Positions 1-11,600 of a stretch of 64,000 nt of DNA are shown here, one piece after another (positions within the stretch are counted from its first letter, which is position 1; every line of letters begins with the position of its first letter). Origin of the DNA: Azospirillum sp. B21 (GTDB taxonomy: Bacteria > Pseudomonadota > Alphaproteobacteria > Azospirillales > Azospirillaceae); assembly GCF_008364825.1 (NCBI RefSeq), contig NZ_VTTO01000010.1, forward strand, positions 62,001 to 126,000. Direction: 5' to 3'. The notes below the pieces were generated by a model that saw only the letters and a list, made by a program, of their open reading frames with translations, was not told where the DNA came from and did no database searches. A program made the translations under genes and the position numbers.

Positions 1-959
1 TCGTCCATCATCGATTTGACAGTGTCGAGGCCGGCGCAGTAGGCGGCCAGCGCGCTGGCGGTGTGGGCGCCGTTGAGGATGCGGACCTTGCGGGTGCGGT
101 AGGGCTGCAAATCGTCGGTCCAGACCACGTTCAGCCCGGCCTTGTGCAGCGGCAGTTCCTCGGCCAGATGGGCCGGCCCCTCGATCACCCAGACATGGAA
201 GGGCTCGGCGGCGACGGCCAGCCGGTCCTCATAGCCCCACTTGGCGCTGAGCGCGGCGGCCTCGTCCTTCGGATAGCCGGGGACGATGCGGTCGACCAGC
301 GTGTTCAGGAAATGGTTGTGCGTCTCCACCCAGTCGGCGAAGCCGGCCTCCAGGCCCCAGCGCTTGGCATGGGCCAGCACGATGCGCTTCAGGTTGGCAC
401 CGTTGGCCTCGATCAGCTCGCAGGGCAGGAAGACGAGGCCGCTGTCGGCGCTGCCGCCCAGCGCGGTGTAGCGGGCATGCAGCAGGGCCGCGACCTTCGC
501 CGGGAAGCTGTCCTGGCAGGTGCCGGGGGTGTAGGGCTCCTCGCGGTCGGCGATGCCGGCCTCGGTCGTGTTGGAAACGAAGAAGCGCAGGGCCGGCGAG
601 GAGGCCAGTTCCACCATCCGCGCCCAGTCGGCATAGGGGTTCAGCGCTTCCGACACGCAGGAGACGACGCGGCGGGATTCGACCTCGCGCCCGCCTTCGA
701 TGCCGCGCAGCAGCACCGTGTAGAGGTTGTCCTGCGCCTTCAGCAGGTTGGCGATGCCCTGGTCCAGCGGCTGGGCAATGGCGACACCGGCTTTGGTCAG
801 CCCCTGGCCGTTGGCGACATCGACCATCCAATCGACGAAACCGCGCAGGAAATTGCCGTCGCCCACCTGAAGAATGGTCACGGGCAGGGTCGGCGCACCG
901 CCGGTATGGGCGACGTCGAACGCGCCACCGGCAAGCTGGTCACGGGTCAGGGAACGCAT
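1..959 (-). CDS. uxaB: Tagaturonate reductase (altronate oxidoreductase), 3' part outside window
   Basis: Cytosolic NAD-dependent polyol dehydrogenase of hexuronate catabolism that interconverts tagaturonate and altronate. Read leftward from the ATG at 957-959, the first 319 residues are present. The family is about 480 residues, so roughly a third is lost beyond the left edge. Visible hallmarks are LQVGDGNFLRGF (residues 30-41, nucleotide-binding start), FFVSNTTEAG, PCELIEANG, VDRIVPGYP and VRILNGAHTA, all in the order seen in E. coli UxaB. A mannitol/fructuronate dehydrogenase paralogue is the main alternative, but SNTTEAG and PCELI favour UxaB. A promoter with an overlapping AT-rich operator lies about 75 bases upstream. 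The same operator precedes the hexuronate-type transporter at 5628-6914, which supports the pathway assignment. Confidence 0.85.
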   Translation of the reverse strand, partial: MRSLTRDQLAGGAFDVAHTGGAPTLPVTILQVGDGNFLRGFVDWMVDVANGQGLTKAGVAIAQPLDQGIANLLKAQDNLYTVLLRGIEGGREVESRRVVSCVSEALNPYADWARMVELASSPALRFFVSNTTEAGIADREEPYTPGTCQDSFPAKVAALLHARYTALGGSADSGLVFLPCELIEANGANLKRIVLAHAKRWGLEAGFADWVETHNHFLNTLVDRIVPGYPKDEAAALSAKWGYEDRLAVAAEPFHVWVIEGPAHLAEELPLHKAGLNVVWTDDLQPYRTRKVRILNGAHTASALAAYCAGLDTVKSMMD

Positions 960-1028
960 GACAGGGCATCCTTACAGGAGCAAAAAGGCTGGGCCGGCGC
1001 CATCGGAACAGGCATGGGCGACAGGTTC

Positions 1029-1058
1029 AATATACTAATATATTAATCTTCGGCGCAA
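1029..1058 (-). promoter_or_regulatory. uxaB promoter with overlapping operator copy 1
   Basis: On the minus strand TTGCGC (1053-1058), an 18-base spacer and TATATT (1029-1034) form a sigma70-like promoter. The 14-mer ACTAATATATTAAT (1034-1047) contains the perfect palindrome TAATATATTA and abuts the -10 box. Related 14-mers occur at 5058-5071, 5454-5467 and 7046-7059. Repression by a GntR- or LacI-type hexuronate regulator encoded elsewhere is inferred. Confidence 0.55.
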
Positions 1059-1100
1059 GGGAAAAGGGTGCGGCAATTGTGGTTCGGGGAGGGTTTATTA

Positions 1101-1241
1101 CGGCGGATGCCCCCTCCCCATCCCTCCCCCTCTTCGCGGGAGAGGGGACAGGACATTTGTCGGCGTGACCTAAGTGCCAAAGCGATGGCAGTCCCCTCTC
1201 CCACCGTAGGTGGGGGAGGGTTAGGGAGGGGGCATCCGCCG
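1101..1241. repeat. Composite inverted repeat downstream of nifJ
   Basis: The outer arms CGGCGGATGCCCCCTCCC (from 1101) and its complement (ending 1241) can pair. Each arm carries a second pyrimidine/purine tract of the CCCTCCCCC type that can fold internally or pair with its partner. A spacer of about 45 bases contains GACA near its left end and GGCAGTCCC at its right end. The element begins four bases after the nifJ stop. It shares layout with the element at 63050-63179, so both look like members of one intergenic repeat family. It may also act as a transcript-end hairpin. Confidence 0.7.
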
Positions 1242-1244
1242 CAA

Positions 1245-4850
<3,606 letters not shown>

Positions 4851-5057
4851 GCGGGAAAAGTCCTCTTGCTTGGCGACGGTCGTCTCCGTGGGGCGTCTCT
4901 GACGGGCAGGGCCGGTAGCGATGGAAGCCGGCGGAAAACGCGGCAGGAAACGGCGGTCGACCAGGGAAAAGGGTCTGCTTCCCGATGGATCGACGCAATG
5001 ACGCGTGTCAGTCCATCGCGGATTTTCCGCCCGCCGCCGCTCTGCGCTGCACAACGG

Positions 5058-5090
5058 TCTGATATATTACTTTTGCAAGGAAGGTTTCAA
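5058..5090 (-). promoter_or_regulatory. Predicted nifJ promoter with operator-like site, copy 2
   Basis: On the minus strand TTGAAA (5085-5090), 18 bases, then TATATC (5061-5066). The overlapping 14-mer at 5058-5071 matches the exuT operator at 12 of 14 positions (TCTGATATATTACT against ACTGATATATTAAT). It would give a 5' leader of about 200 bases. Nothing else recognisable lies between 4851 and 5057 or between 5091 and 5442; open frames there look like GC shadow. Confidence 0.45.
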
Positions 5091-5442
5091 TTTGTCGCAC
5101 CGCAACATGCACCGTCGTCCAGGCGTGCCATGGGAAATCTCCGGTGCGGTCACGCAAGGCGGGCGGACCGCGCGGGCACCAAGCGCGCACAGCCCATTGA
5201 TCCAGATCATTTATCGACGCTGGCTGCCATGGCCTCCTACATGCAGATGCGGAAGGTCGCCCGTTCTTTCGCAGAAATCCGAACTGAATGACCAGCCTTT
5301 CGCCTCCTGACAAAGTTGCATTGCAGCAAAGAAAGGGCTTCCGGCAACGGCCCTGAACATGCTGCGCCTGCGAAGACATCAGCGCACCGCAACATCGGAC
5401 TGCGACATTTTCGCTGAAGCCGAAGGCGGTCACGAAAATCAC

Positions 5443-5472
5443 TTGATGCCTTCACTGATATATTAATATAAC
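5443..5472 (+). promoter_or_regulatory. exuT promoter with overlapping operator copy 3
   Basis: TTGATG (5443-5448), 18 bases, TATAAC (5467-5472). The operator 14-mer ACTGATATATTAAT at 5454-5467 fills the spacer and touches the -10 box, the same geometry as upstream of uxaB. The leader to the transporter start is about 150 bases. Confidence 0.5.
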
Positions 5473-5627
5473 GCCTTCAACGCTGCTCCCGCCCTCTCGA
5501 AATCAAGCGGAAGCGTACCCGTCGCCCGGCACCGAATACCCGCTGGCAAGGCGTCCCGGCCAAGGAAAGCCGCCCAGGGCCTGTACGTGCGCACCGGCGC
5601 CTGCCGAAGCAGGCTTGTGAGGAAAAA

Positions 5628-6914
5628 ATGAAGAAGATCCGTGGTTTGCGGTGGCAAATCCTTGCCCTGATGATGCTCGGCACCGTGGTCAACTACATCG
5701 ACCGCAACACGCTGGGCATCCTGGCGCCGACGCTCAAGGAACAGCTCCACTTCACGACCGAGCAGTATTCCTTCATCGTCAGCGCCTTTCAGCTCTGCTA
5801 CAGCCTGATGCAGCCGATCGCCGGTTACATCACCGATCTGATCGGCCTGAAGCTCGGCTACGCCATGTTCGCCTTCGTCTGGGGCACCGCGGCCGCCATG
5901 CATGCGCTGGCCGGCGGCTGGCAGTCGATGGCCTTCTTCCGCGGCCTGCTGGGCATCAGCGAGGCGGCCGCCATGCCCTCGGGCGTGAAGACCTCCACCC
6001 TGTGGTTCCCGGCCAAGGAACGTTCGATCGCCACCGGCTGGTTCAACACCGGCAGCTCGATCGGCGCGATGGTCGCCCCGCCCTTCGTCATCTGGCTGTC
6101 GCTGACCTATGGCTGGCAGGAGGCCTTCCTCGTCACCGGTCTGCTGGGCATCGGCATGTCGGTCCTGTGGTACATGCTGTACCGCAACCCCGAGAATCAT
6201 CCGCGCCTGACGAAGGAAGAGCACGCCTACATCCTGGAAGGCCAGGAGCATGTCGAGCTGCCGAAGCCGTCGGTAAAGCGCGTGCTGAGCAAGGGCAAGT
6301 TCTGGAGCATCGCCGCCGCCCGCTTCCTGACCGAGCCGGCGTGGCAGACCTTCAGCTTCTGGATCCCACTGTACATGGTCACCACGCGTGGCATGGACAT
6401 CAAGCAGTTCGCCCTGTTCGCCTGGCTGCCCTTCCTGTTCGGTGACCTCGGCTGCATCCTCAGCGGCTACCTGTCGCCCTTCTTCGTGAAGCGCTTCAGG
6501 ATGTCGCTGGTCAACTCCCGCATCGCCGGCGTCGGCATCGGTGCGGTGTGCATGGTCGGCCCGGCCCTGATCAGCTTCTCCGCCAGCCCGATCACCGCCA
6601 TCTTCCTGTTCTCGCTGGGTGCCTTCGCCCACCAGATGCTGTCGAGCCTGCTCTACGCCCTGGTCACGGACACCTTCGAAAAGCAGGACGTCGCGACGGC
6701 GACCGGCTTCGGCGGCATGGCCGGCTACATGGGCGGCATGATCTTCTCGCTGATCATCGGCCAGCTCGCCACAACGATCGGCTACGAGCCGCTGTTCGCC
6801 TGCCTGACCGTGTTCGACCTGACCGCCTTCGTGATCATCGCCCTGGTCCTGGGCGAGCGCGGCAAGAAGGGCGCCCCGTCGGTCCCGAACGCCGTCACCG
6901 GCACCGCGGACTGA
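5628..6914 (+). CDS. exuT: MFS hexuronate transporter (anion:cation symporter family)
   Basis: Inner-membrane major facilitator of 428 residues, predicted to import galacturonate/glucuronate with protons. The protein has about 12 hydrophobic segments. It starts with a short basic N-terminus, then VVNYIDRNTLGILAP in the first helix, the signature RNTL/DR arrangement of the ACS subfamily (ExuT, GudP, dicarboxylate relatives). A hydrophilic loop around residues 190-220 separates the two six-helix halves. The ATG at 5628 has a GAGGA ribosome site (TGAGGAAAAA) just upstream. An operator shared with uxaB covers its promoter, and a strong intrinsic terminator follows. The exact sugar acid is inferred from uxaB nearby and the shared operator; glucarate or another aldarate is possible. 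Confidence 0.85.
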   Translation: MKKIRGLRWQILALMMLGTVVNYIDRNTLGILAPTLKEQLHFTTEQYSFIVSAFQLCYSLMQPIAGYITDLIGLKLGYAMFAFVWGTAAAMHALAGGWQSMAFFRGLLGISEAAAMPSGVKTSTLWFPAKERSIATGWFNTGSSIGAMVAPPFVIWLSLTYGWQEAFLVTGLLGIGMSVLWYMLYRNPENHPRLTKEEHAYILEGQEHVELPKPSVKRVLSKGKFWSIAAARFLTEPAWQTFSFWIPLYMVTTRGMDIKQFALFAWLPFLFGDLGCILSGYLSPFFVKRFRMSLVNSRIAGVGIGAVCMVGPALISFSASPITAIFLFSLGAFAHQMLSSLLYALVTDTFEKQDVATATGFGGMAGYMGGMIFSLIIGQLATTIGYEPLFACLTVFDLTAFVIIALVLGERGKKGAPSVPNAVTGTAD

Positions 6915-6941
6915 GCATCCGTCAGTCCCGCGATCCCGAAC

Positions 6942-6974
6942 GCCCCCCGGCCTTTCCGCCGGGGGGCTTTTTTT
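6942..6974 (+). terminator. Rho-independent terminator of exuT
   Basis: GC-rich stem GCCCCCCGG / CCGGGGGGC (6942-6967 with a short loop) followed by seven T (6968-6974), 28 bases after the exuT stop. Confidence 0.9.
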
Positions 6975-7027
6975 CGCCTCGGTCGAGCGGCAGCTGGACA
7001 AAAAAGCTCACGGGCGGCCGAACATGC

Positions 7028-7059
7028 TTGCCAAGGGAATAGGATATTAGTATATTAGT
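7028..7059 (+). promoter_or_regulatory. Promoter of candidate small RNA with operator copy 4
   Basis: TTGCCA (7028-7033), exactly 17 bases, TATATT (7051-7056): a near-consensus sigma70 promoter. ATTAGTATATTAGT (7046-7059), read on the minus strand as ACTAATATACTAAT, differs from the uxaB operator at one position and covers the -10 box. No protein gene starts downstream on this strand before a second terminator. Confidence 0.6.
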
Positions 7060-7062
7060 CCT

Positions 7063-7158
7063 CGTACCGCTGGATGCGCCGTGGTCTGATCGCGGCACAA
7101 CTTGTTGGACGTTCCTCTCGGACTTCAGAGCCGCCGGTTTTCCGACGGCTCTTTTTTT
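7063..7158 (+). ncRNA. Candidate ~96-nt regulated small RNA
   Basis: Bounded by the promoter/operator at 7028-7059 and by an intrinsic terminator: stem AGAGCCG (7127-7133) with CGGCTCT (7146-7152) and a T run at 7152-7158. The exuT transcript already ends at 6974, so this is a separate unit. The only start codons inside (ATG at 7074, TTG at 7114) open frames that run through the terminator without a stop, so a peptide is unlikely. A pyrimidine-rich stretch GTTCCTCTCGG just before the terminator could pair with Shine-Dalgarno sequences, as in many trans-acting RNAs. Existence and function are inferred from signals only. Confidence 0.45.
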
Positions 7159-7214
7159 GTGCCTGCCCCGGGCAAGAGGACGGGCGGAAGGATCGGCCTT
7201 CGGACGGCGTCCGG

Positions 7215-7901
7215 TCAGCGGCGCCCGCCGACCTCGTCCAGATGCTTCAGCATGTCGGCGGGATCCTCGTAGACGCGCAGGGCACCGGAGCGCTCCAATT
7301 CCTCCCGACCATAGCCGCCGGACAGCAGGCCGATACCGAGTGCCCGCGCCCGCTGGGCCGCGATCATGTCCCAGATGCTGTCCCCGACCACGAAGGCGCT
7401 CGCGATGTCCACGCCGATGCGGGCGGCCGCGGCCAGGAACAGGTCGGGGTCCGGCTTGGCATATTGCACCTCGTCACGGGTCACCACCGCCGCCCGGCCG
7501 GGATCGACACCCAGCTTTTCCAGCGCGGGCCTCGCGGTTTCCATCCGTCCGCTGGTGGCGATCGCCCAAGGGATGCCCATCCCGGTCAGCGCCTCCAGCA
7601 GATCGCGCGCGCCGGGCAGCGGCACGACTCCGGCGGCCAGCCGCTTGTAAGCCTCCGCATGGCGGCGCCGCAGCCGGTCGAGAAGGTCCTGGTCGATGGC
7701 AAGCCCGGTTTCGCGCAGCAGCATGTTGGTGAACAGCCCGCCGCTCATGCCGATCTTGCGATGGATGCGCCACACCGACAGCGCGATCCCCTCCTCGTCG
7801 AGCGCCTCCTTCCAGGCCAGCACATGCTGATACACGGTGTCGGTCAGCGTCCCGTCCAGGTCGAACAGGAAGGCGTTGGTCGTGTGGGGAAAGCTGGTCA
7901 T
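7215..7901 (-). CDS. HAD-superfamily hydrolase (beta-phosphoglucomutase/phosphatase-like)
   Basis: Cytosolic 228-residue HAD phosphatase with a helical cap. Motif I FDLDGTLTDT lies near the N-terminus (the two Asp are nucleophile and acid/base). Motif II is ATSGR, motif III is the Lys of KPDPDLF, and motif IV is GDSIWD. The cap between motifs I and II places it with sugar-phosphate phosphatases and beta-phosphoglucomutases; the substrate cannot be read from sequence. The ATG at 7901 has GAGGG directly upstream with short spacing; an ATG at 7916 (adding five residues) is the alternative. It is divergent from the MarR-type gene, with a shared 270-base intergenic region. Confidence 0.8.
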   Translation of the reverse strand: MTSFPHTTNAFLFDLDGTLTDTVYQHVLAWKEALDEEGIALSVWRIHRKIGMSGGLFTNMLLRETGLAIDQDLLDRLRRRHAEAYKRLAAGVVPLPGARDLLEALTGMGIPWAIATSGRMETARPALEKLGVDPGRAAVVTRDEVQYAKPDPDLFLAAAARIGVDIASAFVVGDSIWDMIAAQRARALGIGLLSGGYGREELERSGALRVYEDPADMLKHLDEVGGRR

Positions 7902-8170
7902 GTCCCTCTGGTCCATCGGTTGACGGGGCAAGATCGCCGATGCCGGCATGCCGGACAGGAACAGACGTGGGGGCGGCGGCCACGCTTCGCCAAACATTTG
8001 CAGAGGACCGCAATGGATTTTCTTCACCGATAATCCGCGCGAACTTCACCACCCCTTTCACCACGCTTGCGAGAACACCACCGCTTCCGCTGGCGTATTG
8101 ACTCCGATACAGTCCCCGACAAAGCTTGCGGCCGGTCGGTTGGGTGTGGTGTCGGGAGTGGGAGACGCGC

Positions 8171-8650
8171 GTGTTGGAAACGCCGCAGGGCGACGGTTGG
8201 ACTGCCGATGATGATCTGGTCACCCTGCTGGATCATGTCAGCAGGCTTGTCTATGGCATCGGCTTCGCCGACGGGCTTTTCCCGGCGCAGTGGGTGGCGC
8301 TGCGCTATTTCCACGACTCGCCGGAGCCGGCACGCACGCTGACGGCGCTGGCCCGGTTCCAGCGGATCCACCTCGCCCCGGTTTCGCGCACCGTTTCCAC
8401 CCTGGTGGACAAGGGACTGCTTGTCCGCCGGCCGCATCCGGGATTCAAGCGAGGCTGGCTGTTCGACCTGACCGACGAAGGTCGGGCACTGCTCGATCGC
8501 GACCCCTTGCGCCAGTCGCTGGGTCCGCCCGTCGCCGGGCTGGCGGAGGACGAGCGGGCAATGCTGGGCCGCCTGATGAAGCGGATCATCGCCCACATGC
8601 AGGCCGGCCCTGTGACGGAGGATAAGGCGGAAGACCCGCCGGTCGCCTGA
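8171..8650 (+). CDS. MarR-like winged-helix transcription regulator
   Basis: 159-residue protein with a MarR-style arrangement: an N-terminal helix (DDLVTLLDHVSRLVYGIG), then a recognition region with HLAPVSRTVSTLVDKGLLVR. That segment is the typical 'vs rtv..Le.kGlv.R' helix-turn-helix with the wing GFKRGWLFDLTDEG. A C-terminal helix pair (LMKRIIAHM) would dimerise. The GTG at 8171 is preferred because GGGAG lies a few bases upstream; a TTG at 8126 would add 15 residues lacking similarity. It may control itself and the divergent HAD gene through the intergenic region, but no operator is evident. The closest named family member and its ligand are unknown to me. Confidence 0.7.
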   Translation: MLETPQGDGWTADDDLVTLLDHVSRLVYGIGFADGLFPAQWVALRYFHDSPEPARTLTALARFQRIHLAPVSRTVSTLVDKGLLVRRPHPGFKRGWLFDLTDEGRALLDRDPLRQSLGPPVAGLAEDERAMLGRLMKRIIAHMQAGPVTEDKAEDPPVA

Positions 8651-8693
8651 ATCGGCGGACGCGCCAACCTTTCGCGCCCGCCGCACGCCCGCA

Positions 8694-11600
8694 TCAGTAG
8701 GTCAGCCTTTCGATGTTCTGCAGAACCAGCTGGTGATGGTTCTGGTCCTCCAGCGTGACCGTGGTGTCGGTGTTGAAGGTCAGGCCATGGCCCGAAGGGT
8801 CTACGGTGTAGGCAACCCCCTGGGCGTCGAGCTGCTGCAGCCAGTTGCCGCCGACATTGGCGACGAAGGCCCCGACCTCGACCACATCGGTCCAGTTGCC
8901 CACGCCGCCGTTGATCGTCAGGTCGCCGTTGCGCGGCGCGAAGATGAACAGGTCGTCACCATCGCCGCCCGACATGCTGGTCGTGGCGCTGCCGGCATAG
9001 AGGATGTCGGCGCCCGCGCTTCCGGTCATCGTCGCATCGCCCGAAACCAACACCTCCAGCGCCATGGGGTCGCTGGACAGACCCTGGCCGTCGCTGACGG
9101 TCACCTCCAGCGTCCGGGCACCGGTTCCGCCGGGTGTCAGGGCCATGTGGCGGAGGATGTCGGTGTAGGTGGCGGTGGATGCGGTTCCGGTCAGCGAAAG
9201 CTGGTGGGTCGCGTCGTTCCAGCTGACCTCGATCCCCGTGCCGGACACGGTCTTGTGGCCGGTGACCGGATCGGTGTCGATGGGCAGGCCGGCCAGATTG
9301 AGCGTGTCGCCGGTCTGCGAGCCGGCCGCGATGCGGATCGACATGCCGGACATGACGCTGCTGTCCACGTCGGTGATCGTCGCATCGGCGGCCACCGCCG
9401 GATGGTCGGTGGCCCCGGCGGCGATGACGGCGGTTGCGTGGCCGGCGGCCAGGGTCGGCTTGTCGTTCACCGGGTCGACCGTCACCGTCACGGTCCGGGT
9501 CACCGCGGCGCTGTCGGCCCCGTCCTGGGCGGTCGCCGTGACCGACAGGGTGACCTGTCCGGTCGCATCGGCCGGCGGGGTGTAGGTCAGGCCCGCAAGC
9601 TGCGCGGTGGTGAGGGTCCAGCTGCCGTCGGCATTGTGGGTGCCGTGGTTGAGGCTGGCGCCATCGGGCACGCCGGTGATCCGCACCCCGACCGTTTCCG
9701 ACCCGTCGATGTCGGTGGAGGCGGCGGTGATCGTCAGCGCGACCGCCGTGTCCTCACGCACGTCGACGGCAGGGACCACCACCAGTACGGGTGTGTTGGC
9801 CACAGGTGTCACCGTCACCGCCAGGGCACCGGAGGTGATGGCCGCCGCCGCAGTGCCGTCCTTCGAGGTTGCGGTGACGGACAGGACGAAGCTCTCGCCG
9901 CTGTATGGCGCCGGCTTGATCGCCAGCCCCGCCAGCTGGTCCGGCGTCAGCGTAATCGACCCGTTGGACGGGGTCAGCGTATCGCCGGCCATGTTGGACA
10001 GGGTGGCTCCCGTCGGGATGTCCTTGATGGTGACGGTGAGCGTCTCCGAGGGGTCGGTCAGCGCCGGAGTGATGGACAGCGGGATCGTCCCGTCCTCCGT
10101 CCCCGTGGCGGGCCGGAGGTCCAGGGTCGGCGCGTCGGAGACGGCCGTCACCGTGACCGGCAGCTGCGCCACGATGGAGGCCGGGGTGGCGCTGCCGTCG
10201 GTGGAGGTGGCGGTCACGGTCAGGGTGAAGTCGGTGTCGTCGTTCGACGGCGGCTTGATCGCCAGGCCGGAAAGCTGCGCCGCGGTCAGGGTGACGCTGC
10301 CGTTGACGACCGTCAGCGCGCCGTTGGCGGTGTTGGTCAGCTGCGCACCCACGGGGATGCCGCTGATGGTGATGCTCAGCGTCTCCGAACCGTCGGTCAG
10401 GGCGGAGTTGATGGTCAGCGGGATCACCGCGTCCTCATTGCCCGAGGCTGCGGCCACGGTCAGGGTCGGGGTATCCGACACCGGGTCGACCGTCACGGAC
10501 AGCGTCTTGCTCACCTCGACCGCAGCGGCGACGCCGTCCTTGGCGGTGGCCTTGACGGTCAGGGTGAAGTCGCTGTCGTCGTTCGATGGCGGCTTGATCG
10601 CCAGACCGGCAAGCTGGCCCGGATTGAGCGTGATGCTTCCGCCGCTGATGGTCAGGGTGTCGCCGGCCGTGTTGGTAAGGCTCGCACCGCTCGGGATGCC
10701 GCTGATGACGATCGTCAGCGTTTCCGACCCGTCAGTGTCGCCCAGCAACGCGCTGATCGACAACGGGATGCGGGCATCCTCGTCCCCGGTCGCGGACAGG
10801 ACATCCAGTGTCGGGGTGTCGGTCACCGGCGCGACGGTCACCGGCAGCTGCGCGCTGGTGCTGACCGGGTTGGCCGTTCCGTCGGTGGCGGTGGCCGTGA
10901 TGGTCAGGGTGAAATCGTCGTCCTTGTTGGCCGGCGGCTTGATCGTCAGGCCGGCAAGCTGGCCCGGGTTCAGGGTCGCCGTGCCGTTCACCACCGTCAG
11001 CGTACCGCCGGCATTGCGCAGCACCGCCCCGTCCGGAATGCCGGACAGGGTGATGGTCAGCTGCTCCGACCCGTCGGTGTCAGCCAGCGCCGAGTTGATG
11101 GTCAGCCCGATCGCCGAGTCCTCGTTGCCGCTGGCCGCGGCGACCGTCAGGGTCGGGGTATCGGACACCGCGTTCATCGTGACCGGCACGGTCACCACCT
11201 TGGTCGCCGTGCTGCCGTTGGACTCGATGCTGACGGCGGTGACGGTCAGCGTAAAGTCCAAATCGCTGTTGGCCGGCGGGGTCAGCGACAGGCCGCTCAA
11301 CTGGGCCGGCGTCAGGGTCCAACTGCCGTCGCCGTTGCGGGTGCCGGCCGACAGCTGCGCGCCGGAGGGCACGCCGGTGATGGTCACCAGCCCCAGACGC
11401 TCCGACCCGTCGGTATCGTAGAGCGCGACCGACAGGTTCAGCGGCAGGACGGTATCTTCCGTCCCGGTGAGCGGACCCGCCGTGATGACGGGCTGGTCTG
11501 CGACCGGATCGACGCTGACGCGGAACAGCTGGCTGGTGGTGGCGGTGCCGCCGCCATTCTCCTTCGTCGTCGCGGTCAGGGTCAGGTTGAAGTCGGTGCC

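Noticed and set aside
4851..5442. NifA upstream activator (TGT-N10-ACA) and -24/-12 promoter for nifJ
   Set aside because: The nearest candidate around 5094-5108 has nine instead of ten bases between half-sites, and no GG-N10-GC pair with consensus flanks was found.
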